Below the pieces are notes generated by a model, which was not told where the DNA came from, did no database searches, and saw nothing but the letters and a program-made list of their open reading frames with translations. A program made the position numbers and the translations under genes. Source: Arthrobacter sp. ISL-28 (GTDB lineage: Bacteria; Actinomycetota; Actinomycetes; Actinomycetales; Micrococcaceae). From it: a DNA stretch of 64,000 nucleotides. Below are positions 55,065-63,698 of this stretch, one piece after another. The number at the start of each line of letters is the position of its first letter. Positions within the stretch are counted from its first letter, which is position 1. The stretch covers positions 124,001-188,000 of the forward strand of contig NZ_JAGGPJ010000015.1 of NCBI RefSeq assembly GCF_018613875.1, given 5' to 3'.

Positions 55065-56186
55065 ATGAGTTACCTTCAGCATCCGGTCAGTGAAGACCGG
55101 CCAGTCCGAATCGCTGTGGTCGGTGCAGGCTGGATCGGCAGCTTCCACGCCGAGTCTGTTGCCCGGCGGATTCCCAATGCCCGCCTTGAGGCCATCGCGG
55201 ATCCTGCCCTGCCCGCCGTCGAGGCGCTGGCCAGCAGGCTGGGTGTCAGCAAGATCAGCACCGATCCCGCGGACGTCATCAGCGACCCGGAGGTGGATGC
55301 CATCCTGATAGCGGCCCCGGCACGCTTCCATTCCAGCCTCATCGCCGCTGCGGCGCGGGCGGGCAAGGACGTGTTCTGCGAGAAGCCCGGCGGCCGCACG
55401 GTTGAGGAACTTGATGATGCCATGGCGGAGGCCGAGGCGGCCGGAGTGATCGTCCAGTTTGGTTTCAATCGGCGGTATGCTGCCGATTTCGCAGCGGCCC
55501 GGAAGCTTATTGACGACGGCGTGGTGGGAACCCCCCAGCTGCTGCGGTCACTGACCCGCGATCCGGGCACCGAGGCAGGAATCGCCAATCCGGAGCGCAT
55601 CCCGCCGAACACCATCTTCCTGGAAACGCTGATCCACGATTTCGATACGCTGAATTGGCTGAATCCCGGGGCAGTTCCCGTCCGCGTCCACGCCGTTGCC
55701 GACACGCTGGTTGCGCCGGAGGCGAAGGCCGGAGGGCTGTTGGATACAGCGGTTGTGACTGTCACGTACAGCAACGGCGCCATCGCGGTGGCCGAGGCGA
55801 ACTTTAACGCTTTGTACGGCTATGACGTGCGCGGTGAAGTATTTGGATCCGGGGGCATGGTGACGGCGGGCGGTCCTCAGGCCACCAGCGCGACGGGCTA
55901 CACCGCAGGCGGCATGGGCACCGCCACAGTGCGACTGAACGTTGATCTCTTCCACGACGCCTACACCGCGGAAGTGGCGCACTTTGCCGATGCAGTCAAA
56001 GCACGCCGTGACGGCGTTGAGGCCAAGGGAACGCCGGGCCCGGGCTGGGCAGATGCACGCAACGCCCTTGCGGTGGCTTTGGCTGCGGCACGCTCTGCCG
56101 AAACCGGGCAGCCGGTGGACGTCTCCTCGATTGCGGCTTTGCAGGCAGCCGAGCGGGAACTGCACGCTGTGGGGGAGGGCGCATGA
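55065..56186 (+). CDS. Gfo/Idh/MocA-family oxidoreductase (inositol 2-dehydrogenase-like)
   Basis: 373-aa NAD(P)-dependent sugar or polyol dehydrogenase. The Rossmann start VRIAVVGAGWIGSFHAESVA is followed by the family motif DVFCEKPGGRTVEELDDAMA, with the catalytic-site EKP lysine, QFGFNRRYAADFAAA, and FLETLIHDFDTLNWLNPG with the His/Asp pair. ATG 55065 with CCAGGAG is preferred to GTG 55059. It overlaps the following isomerase-like gene by 4 bp. An inositol or sugar-acid role is likely from the family and LacI control. Confidence 0.92.
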   Translation: MSYLQHPVSEDRPVRIAVVGAGWIGSFHAESVARRIPNARLEAIADPALPAVEALASRLGVSKISTDPADVISDPEVDAILIAAPARFHSSLIAAAARAGKDVFCEKPGGRTVEELDDAMAEAEAAGVIVQFGFNRRYAADFAAARKLIDDGVVGTPQLLRSLTRDPGTEAGIANPERIPPNTIFLETLIHDFDTLNWLNPGAVPVRVHAVADTLVAPEAKAGGLLDTAVVTVTYSNGAIAVAEANFNALYGYDVRGEVFGSGGMVTAGGPQATSATGYTAGGMGTATVRLNVDLFHDAYTAEVAHFADAVKARRDGVEAKGTPGPGWADARNALAVALAAARSAETGQPVDVSSIAALQAAERELHAVGEGA

Positions 56187-56974
56187 GCTTCCGCCTGGCT
56201 GTCTGCGCTGAAATGGTCTACGGCGAGTTGCCCTTGATCGAGCGCGTCCGCCGCATCAGCGGACAGGACTTCGAGGTTGAGCTCTGGGACACGCGGGGAC
56301 AGGACGTAGCGGCCCTCGCGGCCACCGGGGCCCGGTTTTCGTCGATGAGCGGTTACTTCGGCGGAAGCCTCATCGACCCCGAGGGCGCCGACGAAGTGCT
56401 GGCGTCGGCAGAGAAACTCATTCCGACTGCTTTGGAGCTGGGTGTCGAACGGATGGTGGTCCACCCGGCCGAGCTGGGAGAGGGAGGCAAGGCGGTCCGA
56501 CCGCTGCACCGCTCCACGGGCGGGATGTGGCTGACTGGACTGCGCACGCTTGAGCGCCTCGCGGTCCTCGGTGAGAAGCATGACGTGACGTTTGCGTTGG
56601 AAAACCTGAACACCGTAGTGGACCATCCCGGCATACCGTTGGCGCGCGCCAAGGACACCCTGGCTCTTGTCTCGGCGGTTGATCACCCAAACGTGAAGAT
56701 GATGCTGGACCTCTATCATGCCCAGATCGGGGAGGGGAATCTCATCGAACTGGTGGGAGCCGCCCTGCCTTGGATCGGTGAGATCCAGGTGGCCGACGTT
56801 CCGGGCCGGTTCGAACCCGGCACGGGGGAGATCAACTACCGCGCAGTGGCCTCGGCGCTGAAGGATGCGGGATACTCCGGCGTCGTTGGCCTCGAAGCGG
56901 GTGCTTCCGGCGGCCAGGGCGCGGAAGCGGGCGATACGGCATTGGCTGCTTTCCGATCAGCCTTCGACGTGTGA
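56183..56974 (+). CDS. TIM-barrel isomerase, hydroxypyruvate isomerase-like
   Basis: 263-aa xylose-isomerase-like TIM barrel. FALENLNTVVDHPGIPLARA provides the metal-binding Glu, MMLDLYHAQIGEGNLIEL the Asp/His pair, IQVADVPGRFEPGTGEINYR the HVADxPGR-like loop, and VGLEAGASG the last Glu. This is the arrangement of hydroxypyruvate isomerase/Hyi proteins. It is coupled by ATGA to the dehydrogenase, so both should act in one pathway under the LacI-type repressor. Exact sugar unknown. Confidence 0.88.
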   Translation: MSFRLAVCAEMVYGELPLIERVRRISGQDFEVELWDTRGQDVAALAATGARFSSMSGYFGGSLIDPEGADEVLASAEKLIPTALELGVERMVVHPAELGEGGKAVRPLHRSTGGMWLTGLRTLERLAVLGEKHDVTFALENLNTVVDHPGIPLARAKDTLALVSAVDHPNVKMMLDLYHAQIGEGNLIELVGAALPWIGEIQVADVPGRFEPGTGEINYRAVASALKDAGYSGVVGLEAGASGGQGAEAGDTALAAFRSAFDV

Positions 56975-57043
56975 CTGGGCAGGTTGCGCTCTTGATCTTG
57001 TCGTGCGGGCTTAGCTGCGAGGGCATCTGCAATGCTGTCCAGC

Positions 57044-57442
57044 ATGACGATCACTTTTGAATGGCGTGGCGCGGTTAGAAACCAGGAAATTAACCTGCTG
57101 CACGCGGAGGGCTTTGAGCACGCATACGTTGAAGAAGATTGGATCGACCTGCTCTCGCGCTTCAGCCTGGGGTGGGTCACGGCGCGCGACGATGAAGGTC
57201 TCGTGGGCTTCCTCAACGTGATTTGGGACGGCCAGGTGCATGCATTCATCGAAGACACACTGGTGGCACATCGAGCGCGCCGCCAGGGCGTCGGGAAACG
57301 GCTCGTCGCCGTAGCCACGGAACAGTCCAGGGCGGCGGGCTGCGAATGGCTTCATGTGGACTTCGACGATCACCTGAAGAGTTTCTATTTTGATGCGTGC
57401 GGCTTCCGTCCAACGAATGCTGGTCTCATCCAGTTGCGATAG
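57044..57442 (+). CDS. GNAT-family N-acetyltransferase
   Basis: 132-aa acetyltransferase. The acetyl-CoA pyrophosphate loop is RARRQGVGKRLVAVA; the last strands are AFIEDTLVAHRAR and EWLHVDFDDHLKSFYFDACG, and the end GFRPTNAGLIQLR is typical of short GNATs. ATG 57044 is preferred to 57032. Single gene; substrate unknown. Confidence 0.88.
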   Translation: MTITFEWRGAVRNQEINLLHAEGFEHAYVEEDWIDLLSRFSLGWVTARDDEGLVGFLNVIWDGQVHAFIEDTLVAHRARRQGVGKRLVAVATEQSRAAGCEWLHVDFDDHLKSFYFDACGFRPTNAGLIQLR

Positions 57443-57454
57443 CAGCGATGGGCG

Positions 57455-57927
57455 GTGGGCCGCCCATCGCTAGGAGTATTTCAGGCTCATTATGAGGGCC
57501 TTGAGCTGAGCGTACTGCTTGGTGGCCATCCACACTTTCGCCGCTTGTCGATTCGGGAACGCAGACTGGGGGCTCGGGTATACCAACTGGTTGAAGATGA
57601 CCCCATTCTGTGCGCCGCCGTTTCCCATAGCGAGCAATGTGCAGTGCGACCCGACGTCGCCCTCCTCCAGGTTGCGGGGGTTCATCCTGTGGCCGGTGAG
57701 CAGCTCATCGGCATGCTCCTCGTCGACGGGCTGTCACCCCGCGAACGTGAGGTCTGCCATGAAGTGATAGCCGGACATGCGGCAACGCATATTGCCACGC
57801 ACCTTTCCGTCACCCCGAATACCGTGCAAGACCATGTGAATCGGTGTTTTCCAAGATGGGCGTGCGCAGCCGAGGGGAACTGGCCGCTCGGCTGCAGCCC
57901 CACTCCATCGCACCAGACAACTCCTGA
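57455..57927 (+). pseudogene. LuxR-type regulator, truncated and frameshifted
   Basis: The helix-turn-helix starts LSPREREVCHEVIAGHAATH and IATHLSVTPNTVQDHVN, then one base is missing at about 57840. The continuation SVFSKMGVRSRGELAARLQP and HSIAPDNS-stop (57925) is in the next frame. A full LuxR output domain is thus readable across two frames. The N-terminal part is too short for the GAF or PAS domain such regulators normally have. Confidence 0.75.
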
Positions 57928-58017
57928 CAACGCCCTGCCGCGGGCCGCAGCGGTGCCATCCCATCACGCTACGGGCATGACGGGACGGCACCGTCCAGCA
58001 GTGCGGCTTCGGCTGAT

Positions 58018-60174
58018 TTATGGCCGGGAGGCAACGCCCGGGGGCAGGAATCGCTTGCCGTTGACCCGCTCGGACGCGCCCACCCGGTCCAGGTAGGGCG
58101 TGATGCCGCCCAGGAACATCGGCCAGCCTGCGCCCAGAATCATGCAGAGGTCAATGTCCTCCGGCCCGGCCACCACGCCCTCGTCCAGCATCAGGCCGAT
58201 TTCCTCGGCGAGGGCATTCTGCGTCCGGCGAAGGACTTCCTCCCCGGTCGACGGCGAGGAACCGAACGACATCAGCGCAAGCGTGGACGCGGGAATCTCC
58301 CGGCCACCTTCGGCGGTAGGAACCCAGAGCGATTTCACTCCGTTGTCGATCAGCTTCTGCAGATTCTGCGAAACCCGGAAGCGGTCTCCAAAGGCGGCAT
58401 GGAGTGACTCCTGCACGTGCTGTGCCACCGGCAGCCCCACCATCGCGCCGAGGGCGAACGGCGTCATGGGCAGACCCATCGGCCGCAGGGCGTTGTCGGC
58501 AACGTCCGCGGGCGTGCCCTCATCGAAGGCAGCTGTGACTTCGCCCATGAGCCGCAGGAGGATTCGGTTGACCACGAAGGCCGGGGCATCCTTGACCAGT
58601 ACGGCGGTCTTCTTCAGCCCCTTGGCGAGCTCAAAGGCGGTGGCCAGCACGGCGTCGTCGGTCTTCGGCGCCCGGACCACCTCCACCAGCGGCATGACAG
58701 CCACGGGGTTGAAGAAGTGGAAACCGACCAGCCGCTCAGGGTGCTGCAGGTCCTCCGCCATGGCCGTCACGGACAGCGAGGACGTATTGGTGGCGAGGAT
58801 GCACTCGGGGGAGACCACCGCCTCCAGTTCGGCGAAGACCTGCTTCTTGACGTTCAGTTCCTCAAAGACCGCCTCGATCACGAAATCAGCATCTGCGAAC
58901 GGATCCTTGGAGACCGACCCGGTCACGAGCGCCTTGGTCCGGTTCGCGGCATCCTGGCTGATCCGGTTCTTGCCGAGCAGCTTCTCCACTTCTGCGTGGA
59001 CGTAGCCCACGCCCTTGTCCACGCGGTCCTGGTCGATGTCGGTCATGACGACGGGAACCTTGAGCTGGCGCGCAAACAGCAGGGCCAGCTGGCTGGCCAT
59101 CAGTCCGGCACCCACCACGCCGACCTTCGTCACGGGGCGTGCAAGCTTGCGGTCTGGTGCTCCTGCGGGACGCTTGGACCTTTTCTGCACGAGGTCCAGG
59201 AAAGCGTAGACCGTGGAGCGGAATTCGTCCGTCTGCATGAGACCGGCCAGGGTTTCGCATTCCAGGGCCGCAGAGTCTGCCTGGGACAGGGTCCGGTTGG
59301 ACTCCATGATGTCCAGCACCTTGGCCGGCGCCGGAGACGCATTGGAGGTTTTGGATTCCACGAAGGCGCGGCCGGCCGCCACTGCCGCCGCCCAGCGGCC
59401 GGCAACCTCCGGATCGGACGGGTCGACGGCGTTGGGGCGTTCCGGTGTGACCTCGCCGGAGATGACTTTCGCGGCCCAGGCGACAGACTGCTCGACGAAG
59501 TCGGCGGGTTCAAACAAGGCATCGGCGATGCCCAGCTCGTACGCTTCCGGCCCGGACAGCGTGCGGTTGTTACTGAGCGGGTTTTCGATCATCACCTTGA
59601 CGGCGTTTTCCGGGCCGATGAGCCGCGGAAGCAGGTAGACGCCGCCCCAGCCAGGGACCAGCCCGATGAATGCTTCCGGCAGGGCCAGCGCGCCAGCGCC
59701 CTCCGATACCGTGCGGTACGTCGATTGCAAGGCTATTTCCAGCCCGCCGCCCAAGGCCAGGCCGTTGATGAAGGCGAAGCATGGAACGCCGAGGTTGGCC
59801 AGCGTGGCATAGACCTCGTGCCCCAACTGCGCCATCCAGAGGCCATGCTCGCGGGTGGCAAGCGATTTCACCGTGGACAGATCGGCGCCGGCCACCAGAA
59901 AATGCGGCTTGCCCATTACTCCGGCGCCGACGATCTCGCCCTTTGCCGCGCGGTCGCGAAGACCTTCGAGCACAGTGCCCAGCTCCACGAGGGTGTTGGG
60001 TCCCAGTGTGGTGGGCCTGGAATGGTCCAGCCCGTTGTCGAGGGTAATGAGCGCGAATGTGCCTCCGCCTGCCCCGCCTGGGGTTGCCGGCAGTTCGATG
60101 TCCTGCACGTAGGAGTGGGTGACGGTCTCGTCGGGGAAAAGATCGGCAAGTTTGCTGAATTCTGCGGCGCTCAT
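58018..60174 (-). CDS. fadB: Fatty acid oxidation complex: enoyl-CoA hydratase/3-hydroxyacyl-CoA dehydrogenase
   Basis: 718-aa bifunctional beta-oxidation enzyme. The N-terminal crotonase domain has FINGLALGGGLEIALQSTYR, LPEAFIGLVPGWGGVYLLPR and an oxyanion loop near FLVAGADLSTVKS. The dehydrogenase domain starts VTKVGVVGAGLMASQLALLF, with CILATNTSSLSVTAMAE, RLVGFHFFNPVAVMPLVEVV (catalytic His) and DAPAFVVNRILLRLMGE. Start ATG 60174 (SAAEFSKLADLFPDE) rather than 60270, because it forms ATGA with the fadA stop. Acts with the thiolase before it. Confidence 0.95.
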   Translation of the reverse strand: MSAAEFSKLADLFPDETVTHSYVQDIELPATPGGAGGGTFALITLDNGLDHSRPTTLGPNTLVELGTVLEGLRDRAAKGEIVGAGVMGKPHFLVAGADLSTVKSLATREHGLWMAQLGHEVYATLANLGVPCFAFINGLALGGGLEIALQSTYRTVSEGAGALALPEAFIGLVPGWGGVYLLPRLIGPENAVKVMIENPLSNNRTLSGPEAYELGIADALFEPADFVEQSVAWAAKVISGEVTPERPNAVDPSDPEVAGRWAAAVAAGRAFVESKTSNASPAPAKVLDIMESNRTLSQADSAALECETLAGLMQTDEFRSTVYAFLDLVQKRSKRPAGAPDRKLARPVTKVGVVGAGLMASQLALLFARQLKVPVVMTDIDQDRVDKGVGYVHAEVEKLLGKNRISQDAANRTKALVTGSVSKDPFADADFVIEAVFEELNVKKQVFAELEAVVSPECILATNTSSLSVTAMAEDLQHPERLVGFHFFNPVAVMPLVEVVRAPKTDDAVLATAFELAKGLKKTAVLVKDAPAFVVNRILLRLMGEVTAAFDEGTPADVADNALRPMGLPMTPFALGAMVGLPVAQHVQESLHAAFGDRFRVSQNLQKLIDNGVKSLWVPTAEGGREIPASTLALMSFGSSPSTGEEVLRRTQNALAEEIGLMLDEGVVAGPEDIDLCMILGAGWPMFLGGITPYLDRVGASERVNGKRFLPPGVASRP

Positions 60175-61430
60175 GCTACGGCTCCTGCTGTTTCGATGTC
60201 GGTACCGCTGTAGTCGGCATGGTGTGGATTTTCCCAGATGACAGTGGCGCCCATGCCGAGGCCGACGCACATGGCCGTGATGCCGTAGCGGACGGTGGGA
60301 TCCTCCTCGAACTGGCGGGCCAGCTGGGTCATGAGCCGGATTCCCGAGGAGGCGAGGGGGTGCCCCACCGCAATGGCGCCGCCGTAACGGTTGACCCGGG
60401 GGTCGTCGTCGGCGATCCCAAAATGGTCCAGGAAGCTCAGGACCTGGACGGCAAACGCCTCGTTGATTTCGAACAGGCCGATGTCGCCGATCGTCAGGCC
60501 GGCCTTCGCGAGGGCCTTCTCGGTTGACGGTACGGGTCCGATGCCCATGACTTCAGGTTCTACACCAGCGTAGGCATAACTGACCAGCCTCATCTTGACG
60601 GACAGTCCCAGTTCAGCGGCGGTATCGGAGGACGCCAGCAAGGCTGCAGTGGCGCCGTCGTTCAGTCCCGCGGCATTGCCTGCGGTCACGCGGCCGTGGG
60701 CACGGAAAGGGGTCTTCAATGCGGCAAGGTCTTCAAGGGTGGTGCCCGGGCGGGGCGGTTCGTCTGCAGTATTGACGGTCCAGCCCTGGCCGGGCTTCAT
60801 GGTGGCCACAGGAACAAGGTCCCGCTGAATCTCTCCTGTGCCGTAGGCGGCCTGCAGCTTGTGCTGGGAGGCCATCGCGTACGCGTCGGCCCGGTTCTTC
60901 GTGATGGCAGGGAATCGGTCGTGCAGGTTTTCGGCCGTGTTGCCCATGTTGAGGGCGGCCGGGTCCACGAGCCGCTCGGACATGAACCGCGGGTTGGGGT
61001 CGGCGCCCTCGCCCATCGGGTGGTTGCCCATGTGCTCCACCCCGCCGGCAATGACGACGTCGTAGGCGCCGAAGGCGATGCCGCCGGCCGTCGTGGTGAC
61101 TGCCGTCATGGCACCGGCACACATGCGGTCTATGGCAAAGCCGGGAACGGTTCGGGGCAGCCCCGCAAGCAGGGCAGCCGTCCGGCCAATGGTCAGGCCC
61201 TGGTCACCCGTCTGGGTTGTTGCTGCGACGGCCACTTCATCGATGCGGTCGGCGGGCAGTTCCGGGTTGCGGCGCATTAGTTCGCGGATGCATTTGACCG
61301 CCAGGTCATCTGCACGCATGCCGGCGTAGATGCCCTTCTCACCGGCCCGGCCGAAAGGCGTCCGCACGCCGTCCACGAAGACGACGTCGCGGACAGCGCG
61401 TTGGTTTCCGCTGCTTCGGTGTTGGCTCAC
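60171..61430 (-). CDS. fadA: Acetyl-CoA acyltransferase (3-ketoacyl-CoA thiolase)
   Basis: 419-aa thiolase that performs the last beta-oxidation step. The nucleophilic cysteine is in AIDRMCAGAMTAV; GGVEHMGNHPMGEG, NEAFAVQVL and GGAIAVGHPLASSGIRLMTQ supply the catalytic His, and ITAMCVGLGMGATVIWE the second active-site Cys. GTG 61430 with GAGGAG is preferred to ATG 61472, which lacks a ribosome site. First gene of the fadA-fadB operon, with the palindrome at 61508-61523 upstream. Confidence 0.95.
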   Translation of the reverse strand: MSQHRSSGNQRAVRDVVFVDGVRTPFGRAGEKGIYAGMRADDLAVKCIRELMRRNPELPADRIDEVAVAATTQTGDQGLTIGRTAALLAGLPRTVPGFAIDRMCAGAMTAVTTTAGGIAFGAYDVVIAGGVEHMGNHPMGEGADPNPRFMSERLVDPAALNMGNTAENLHDRFPAITKNRADAYAMASQHKLQAAYGTGEIQRDLVPVATMKPGQGWTVNTADEPPRPGTTLEDLAALKTPFRAHGRVTAGNAAGLNDGATAALLASSDTAAELGLSVKMRLVSYAYAGVEPEVMGIGPVPSTEKALAKAGLTIGDIGLFEINEAFAVQVLSFLDHFGIADDDPRVNRYGGAIAVGHPLASSGIRLMTQLARQFEEDPTVRYGITAMCVGLGMGATVIWENPHHADYSGTDIETAGAVA

Positions 61431-61507
61431 GTGCTGCTCCTCATTGAGACGTTGGTGCCGGATCCTGGTCACAGGTCATCAAGGATCCGGGCGTCAGTGA
61501 GCCCAAT

Positions 61508-61523
61508 GTTACTTGCCAGTAAC
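61508..61523. promoter_or_regulatory. Operator-like palindrome upstream of fadA
   Basis: GTTACT-TGCC-AGTAAC, a perfect 6+4+6 inverted repeat, 78 bp before the fadA start and 24 bp past the end of the convergently placed RNase D gene. TetR-type fatty-acid regulators of actinobacteria use TTACT/AGTAA dyads, so a fad repressor site is likely. Confidence 0.65.
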
Positions 61524-61546
61524 TTAGTGTGCAAGGAGCGGCAGAT

Positions 61547-62869
61547 TCAGGCCTTCGGCTCCTTGGCTTCCTTCGGCGGCAGCGGCTGCGGATTGAGGAA
61601 CGCCGCTGTAATCAGCGGCGTCACCAGCTCGACCTGCCAGGGCCTCGCTCCCAGCTCCCGGAGTTCTCCAGCGACGGCGGCTTCGGTGATCTCGGCCGGG
61701 GGGCGCCAGGCGATCCGCCGCAGGTAGTCCGGCGTCAGCAGGTTCTCCAGCGGAAGATTCAACTCCTCGGCCTTGGCCTGCAGCAGCGGGCGTGCGGTGG
61801 ACAGCCTTTCCGCGGCAGCAAGGTCGCGGTCAGCCCAGACCCTTGGCGGTGGCGGTGCATTGGTGGCAAGGTGCAGCGGGGGAAGGTCCTCCAGCGCACG
61901 GGCGGTGGCGATGCAGCGGAGCCAGCGCGGTGCCTCGCGCTGGGCTGCCCTGCCGTGGAAGCCCTTCGTGCCCAGCAGTTGCGGCACGGTGGCCGGCATT
62001 GCCTTGGCGGCAGCTACGAGGGAGGAATCGGGAATGAGGCGGCCCGGCGCGACGTCCCGCTTCTGGGCCAGGGCATCGCGTTCAAGCCACATCTCGCGGA
62101 CCGCGGCCAGCTGGCGGCGGTCCCGGATCTGGTGGAGCCCCGACGTTTTGCGCCAGGGGTCGATCCTCGGCGGGGCCAGTCCGGCTGCAAGGATGGCAGC
62201 GAATTCCTGTTCCGCGAATTCGAGTTTGCCGTCCGCCTCGAGCAGCTCGACGAGTTCCTCGCGCAGCTCCGTCAGGACTTCGACGTCGAGGGCCGCGTAG
62301 CGCAGCCAGGGTTCAGGCAGCGGGCGGGTGGACCAGTCGGCTGCCGAATGCTCTTTCGCGAGGCCAAAGCCGAGGAGTTGCTCGATGACCGCCGCAAGTC
62401 CCACGCGTGGAAGCCCGGCCAGGCGGGCGGCGAGCTCTGTGTCGAACAGCTTGTCCGGCCACATGCCGAGCTCGGAAAGGCAGGGAAGGTCCTGGCTGGC
62501 CGCATGCAGGATCCATTCCACGCCGTCGAGTGCGTCGTTGATGATGCGAAGATCATCAAAGGGCTCAGGATCGATGAGCCAGGTGCCCGATCCTTCGCGC
62601 CGAATCTGGACCAGGAAGGCCCGTTGGCCGTACCGGAAACCCGAGGCCCGCTCCGCATCAACTCCCGCCGGGCCGGTTCCGGCCGCAATCGCCGCAGCGC
62701 AGCGTTCCAGTCCTGACTGGGTCTCAATGACAAGCGGCACGCCGTCCCGCGGGGAGTCGAGGTCGATGATGACGGGGACGCGGCTGTCGAACCCCTCCAC
62801 CGAGATATGGGGTGTGGTTTCAGCAGCCGGAGCGCCGGCTGTGGTGTTTTCCGAATTTTGAGGGGTCAT
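61547..62869 (-). CDS. HRDC-domain ribonuclease D-like 3'-5' exonuclease
   Basis: 440-aa RNase D-type protein for 3' trimming of stable RNA. The DEDD-type exonuclease residues are in GVDAERASGFRYGQRAFLVQ, LHAASQDLPCLSELGM, DTELAARLAG and LRYAALDVEVLTEL (DEDDy form, with Tyr). The HRDC domain covers about residues 225-310 (REMWLERDALAQKRDVAPGR). An extra C-terminal HRDC-like part follows to residue 440. Same place as Rv2681. ATG 62869 preceded by a short leader; DUF3000 gene lies 58 bp upstream. Confidence 0.88.
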   Translation of the reverse strand: MTPQNSENTTAGAPAAETTPHISVEGFDSRVPVIIDLDSPRDGVPLVIETQSGLERCAAAIAAGTGPAGVDAERASGFRYGQRAFLVQIRREGSGTWLIDPEPFDDLRIINDALDGVEWILHAASQDLPCLSELGMWPDKLFDTELAARLAGLPRVGLAAVIEQLLGFGLAKEHSAADWSTRPLPEPWLRYAALDVEVLTELREELVELLEADGKLEFAEQEFAAILAAGLAPPRIDPWRKTSGLHQIRDRRQLAAVREMWLERDALAQKRDVAPGRLIPDSSLVAAAKAMPATVPQLLGTKGFHGRAAQREAPRWLRCIATARALEDLPPLHLATNAPPPPRVWADRDLAAAERLSTARPLLQAKAEELNLPLENLLTPDYLRRIAWRPPAEITEAAVAGELRELGARPWQVELVTPLITAAFLNPQPLPPKEAKEPKA

Positions 62870-62927
62870 GATGACCCTAGTTTACCGGCAGCACGCTGCC
62901 GGGCGGAGCCGGCAGCGCCGGGAGCCG

Positions 62928-63611
62928 CTAGTTCCTGCGCCTGCGGGGGAGGGCGGAGACACCGTCGGGGAGCGGCGGAAGCCCCGCGAACGTGCACACC
63001 ATGTCGGACCAGGCCTCAAGGTGGGCCTGCACGTCGGCGCCCGCCGGGGTCCACGACGCCCGGAGTTCAATATCGATCGATCCCGGCCTGTCGGACAGGG
63101 TGCCGAAACTTTCGGAGAGCACGCGGGTCGCGGTGCCGCCCGCGGCCCGGTACGGCGCCCGGTGCGTTTCGAGGGCTTCCACAAGCCACGTCCAGGCGAC
63201 CGAACCGAGCATTTCGTCGTTGCCCATCTCCGCTTCCAGCTGGGCCCGGATGTAGGTCACGATCCGGAACTCACCGTCCCAGACGGCGGAGCCGTCGGGG
63301 TCGTGCAGCAGGATGAAGCGGCCAGTGGCGAGTTCGTCGCCGTCGGTGTCGTTCCCGGCAGTGGAGTGGGCAAGGGCCATGGCCGCCGGACCGTGCAGGG
63401 CTGGATACCCGCTGCTGCGGCTGCTCGCACCGATGACCTCGGCGCCGAGCGCCACGGCGAACGGCGCCAGCCGTGAGGGCGCCGGGATCTCGTTCAGGCG
63501 CAGCTCGCTGCGGCATCGTGCTTTCCGGAGCGTTCCCAAGGCGTAAAGAAAATCCGCGGGAACCTGGGCAAGTGCGTTCACAATCGCATGGTACGCAATG
63601 GGACCGGCCAA
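62928..63611 (-). CDS. DUF3000 domain-containing protein
   Basis: 227-aa protein of the actinobacterial DUF3000 family, function unknown. It shows CRSELRLNEIPAPSRLAPFA, GRFILLHDPDGSAVWDGEFR, IVTYIRAQLEAEMGNDEMLG and SWTPAGADVQAHLEAWSDMV, which match the family throughout. An in-frame GTG at 63581 (NALAQVPADFLYAL) is an alternative start and may be the real one. Same order as mycobacterial Rv2681-Rv2680. Confidence 0.85.
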   Translation of the reverse strand: MAGPIAYHAIVNALAQVPADFLYALGTLRKARCRSELRLNEIPAPSRLAPFAVALGAEVIGASSRSSGYPALHGPAAMALAHSTAGNDTDGDELATGRFILLHDPDGSAVWDGEFRIVTYIRAQLEAEMGNDEMLGSVAWTWLVEALETHRAPYRAAGGTATRVLSESFGTLSDRPGSIDIELRASWTPAGADVQAHLEAWSDMVCTFAGLPPLPDGVSALPRRRRN

Positions 63612-63698
63612 ATGCCGCAGGCTCGCCGTCGGTCCGTGGAATCCGGCCCCCGCAATCCGGTCCGGTTTCCGGAAGCTGACTGCGTCATCCGGCAGAAC

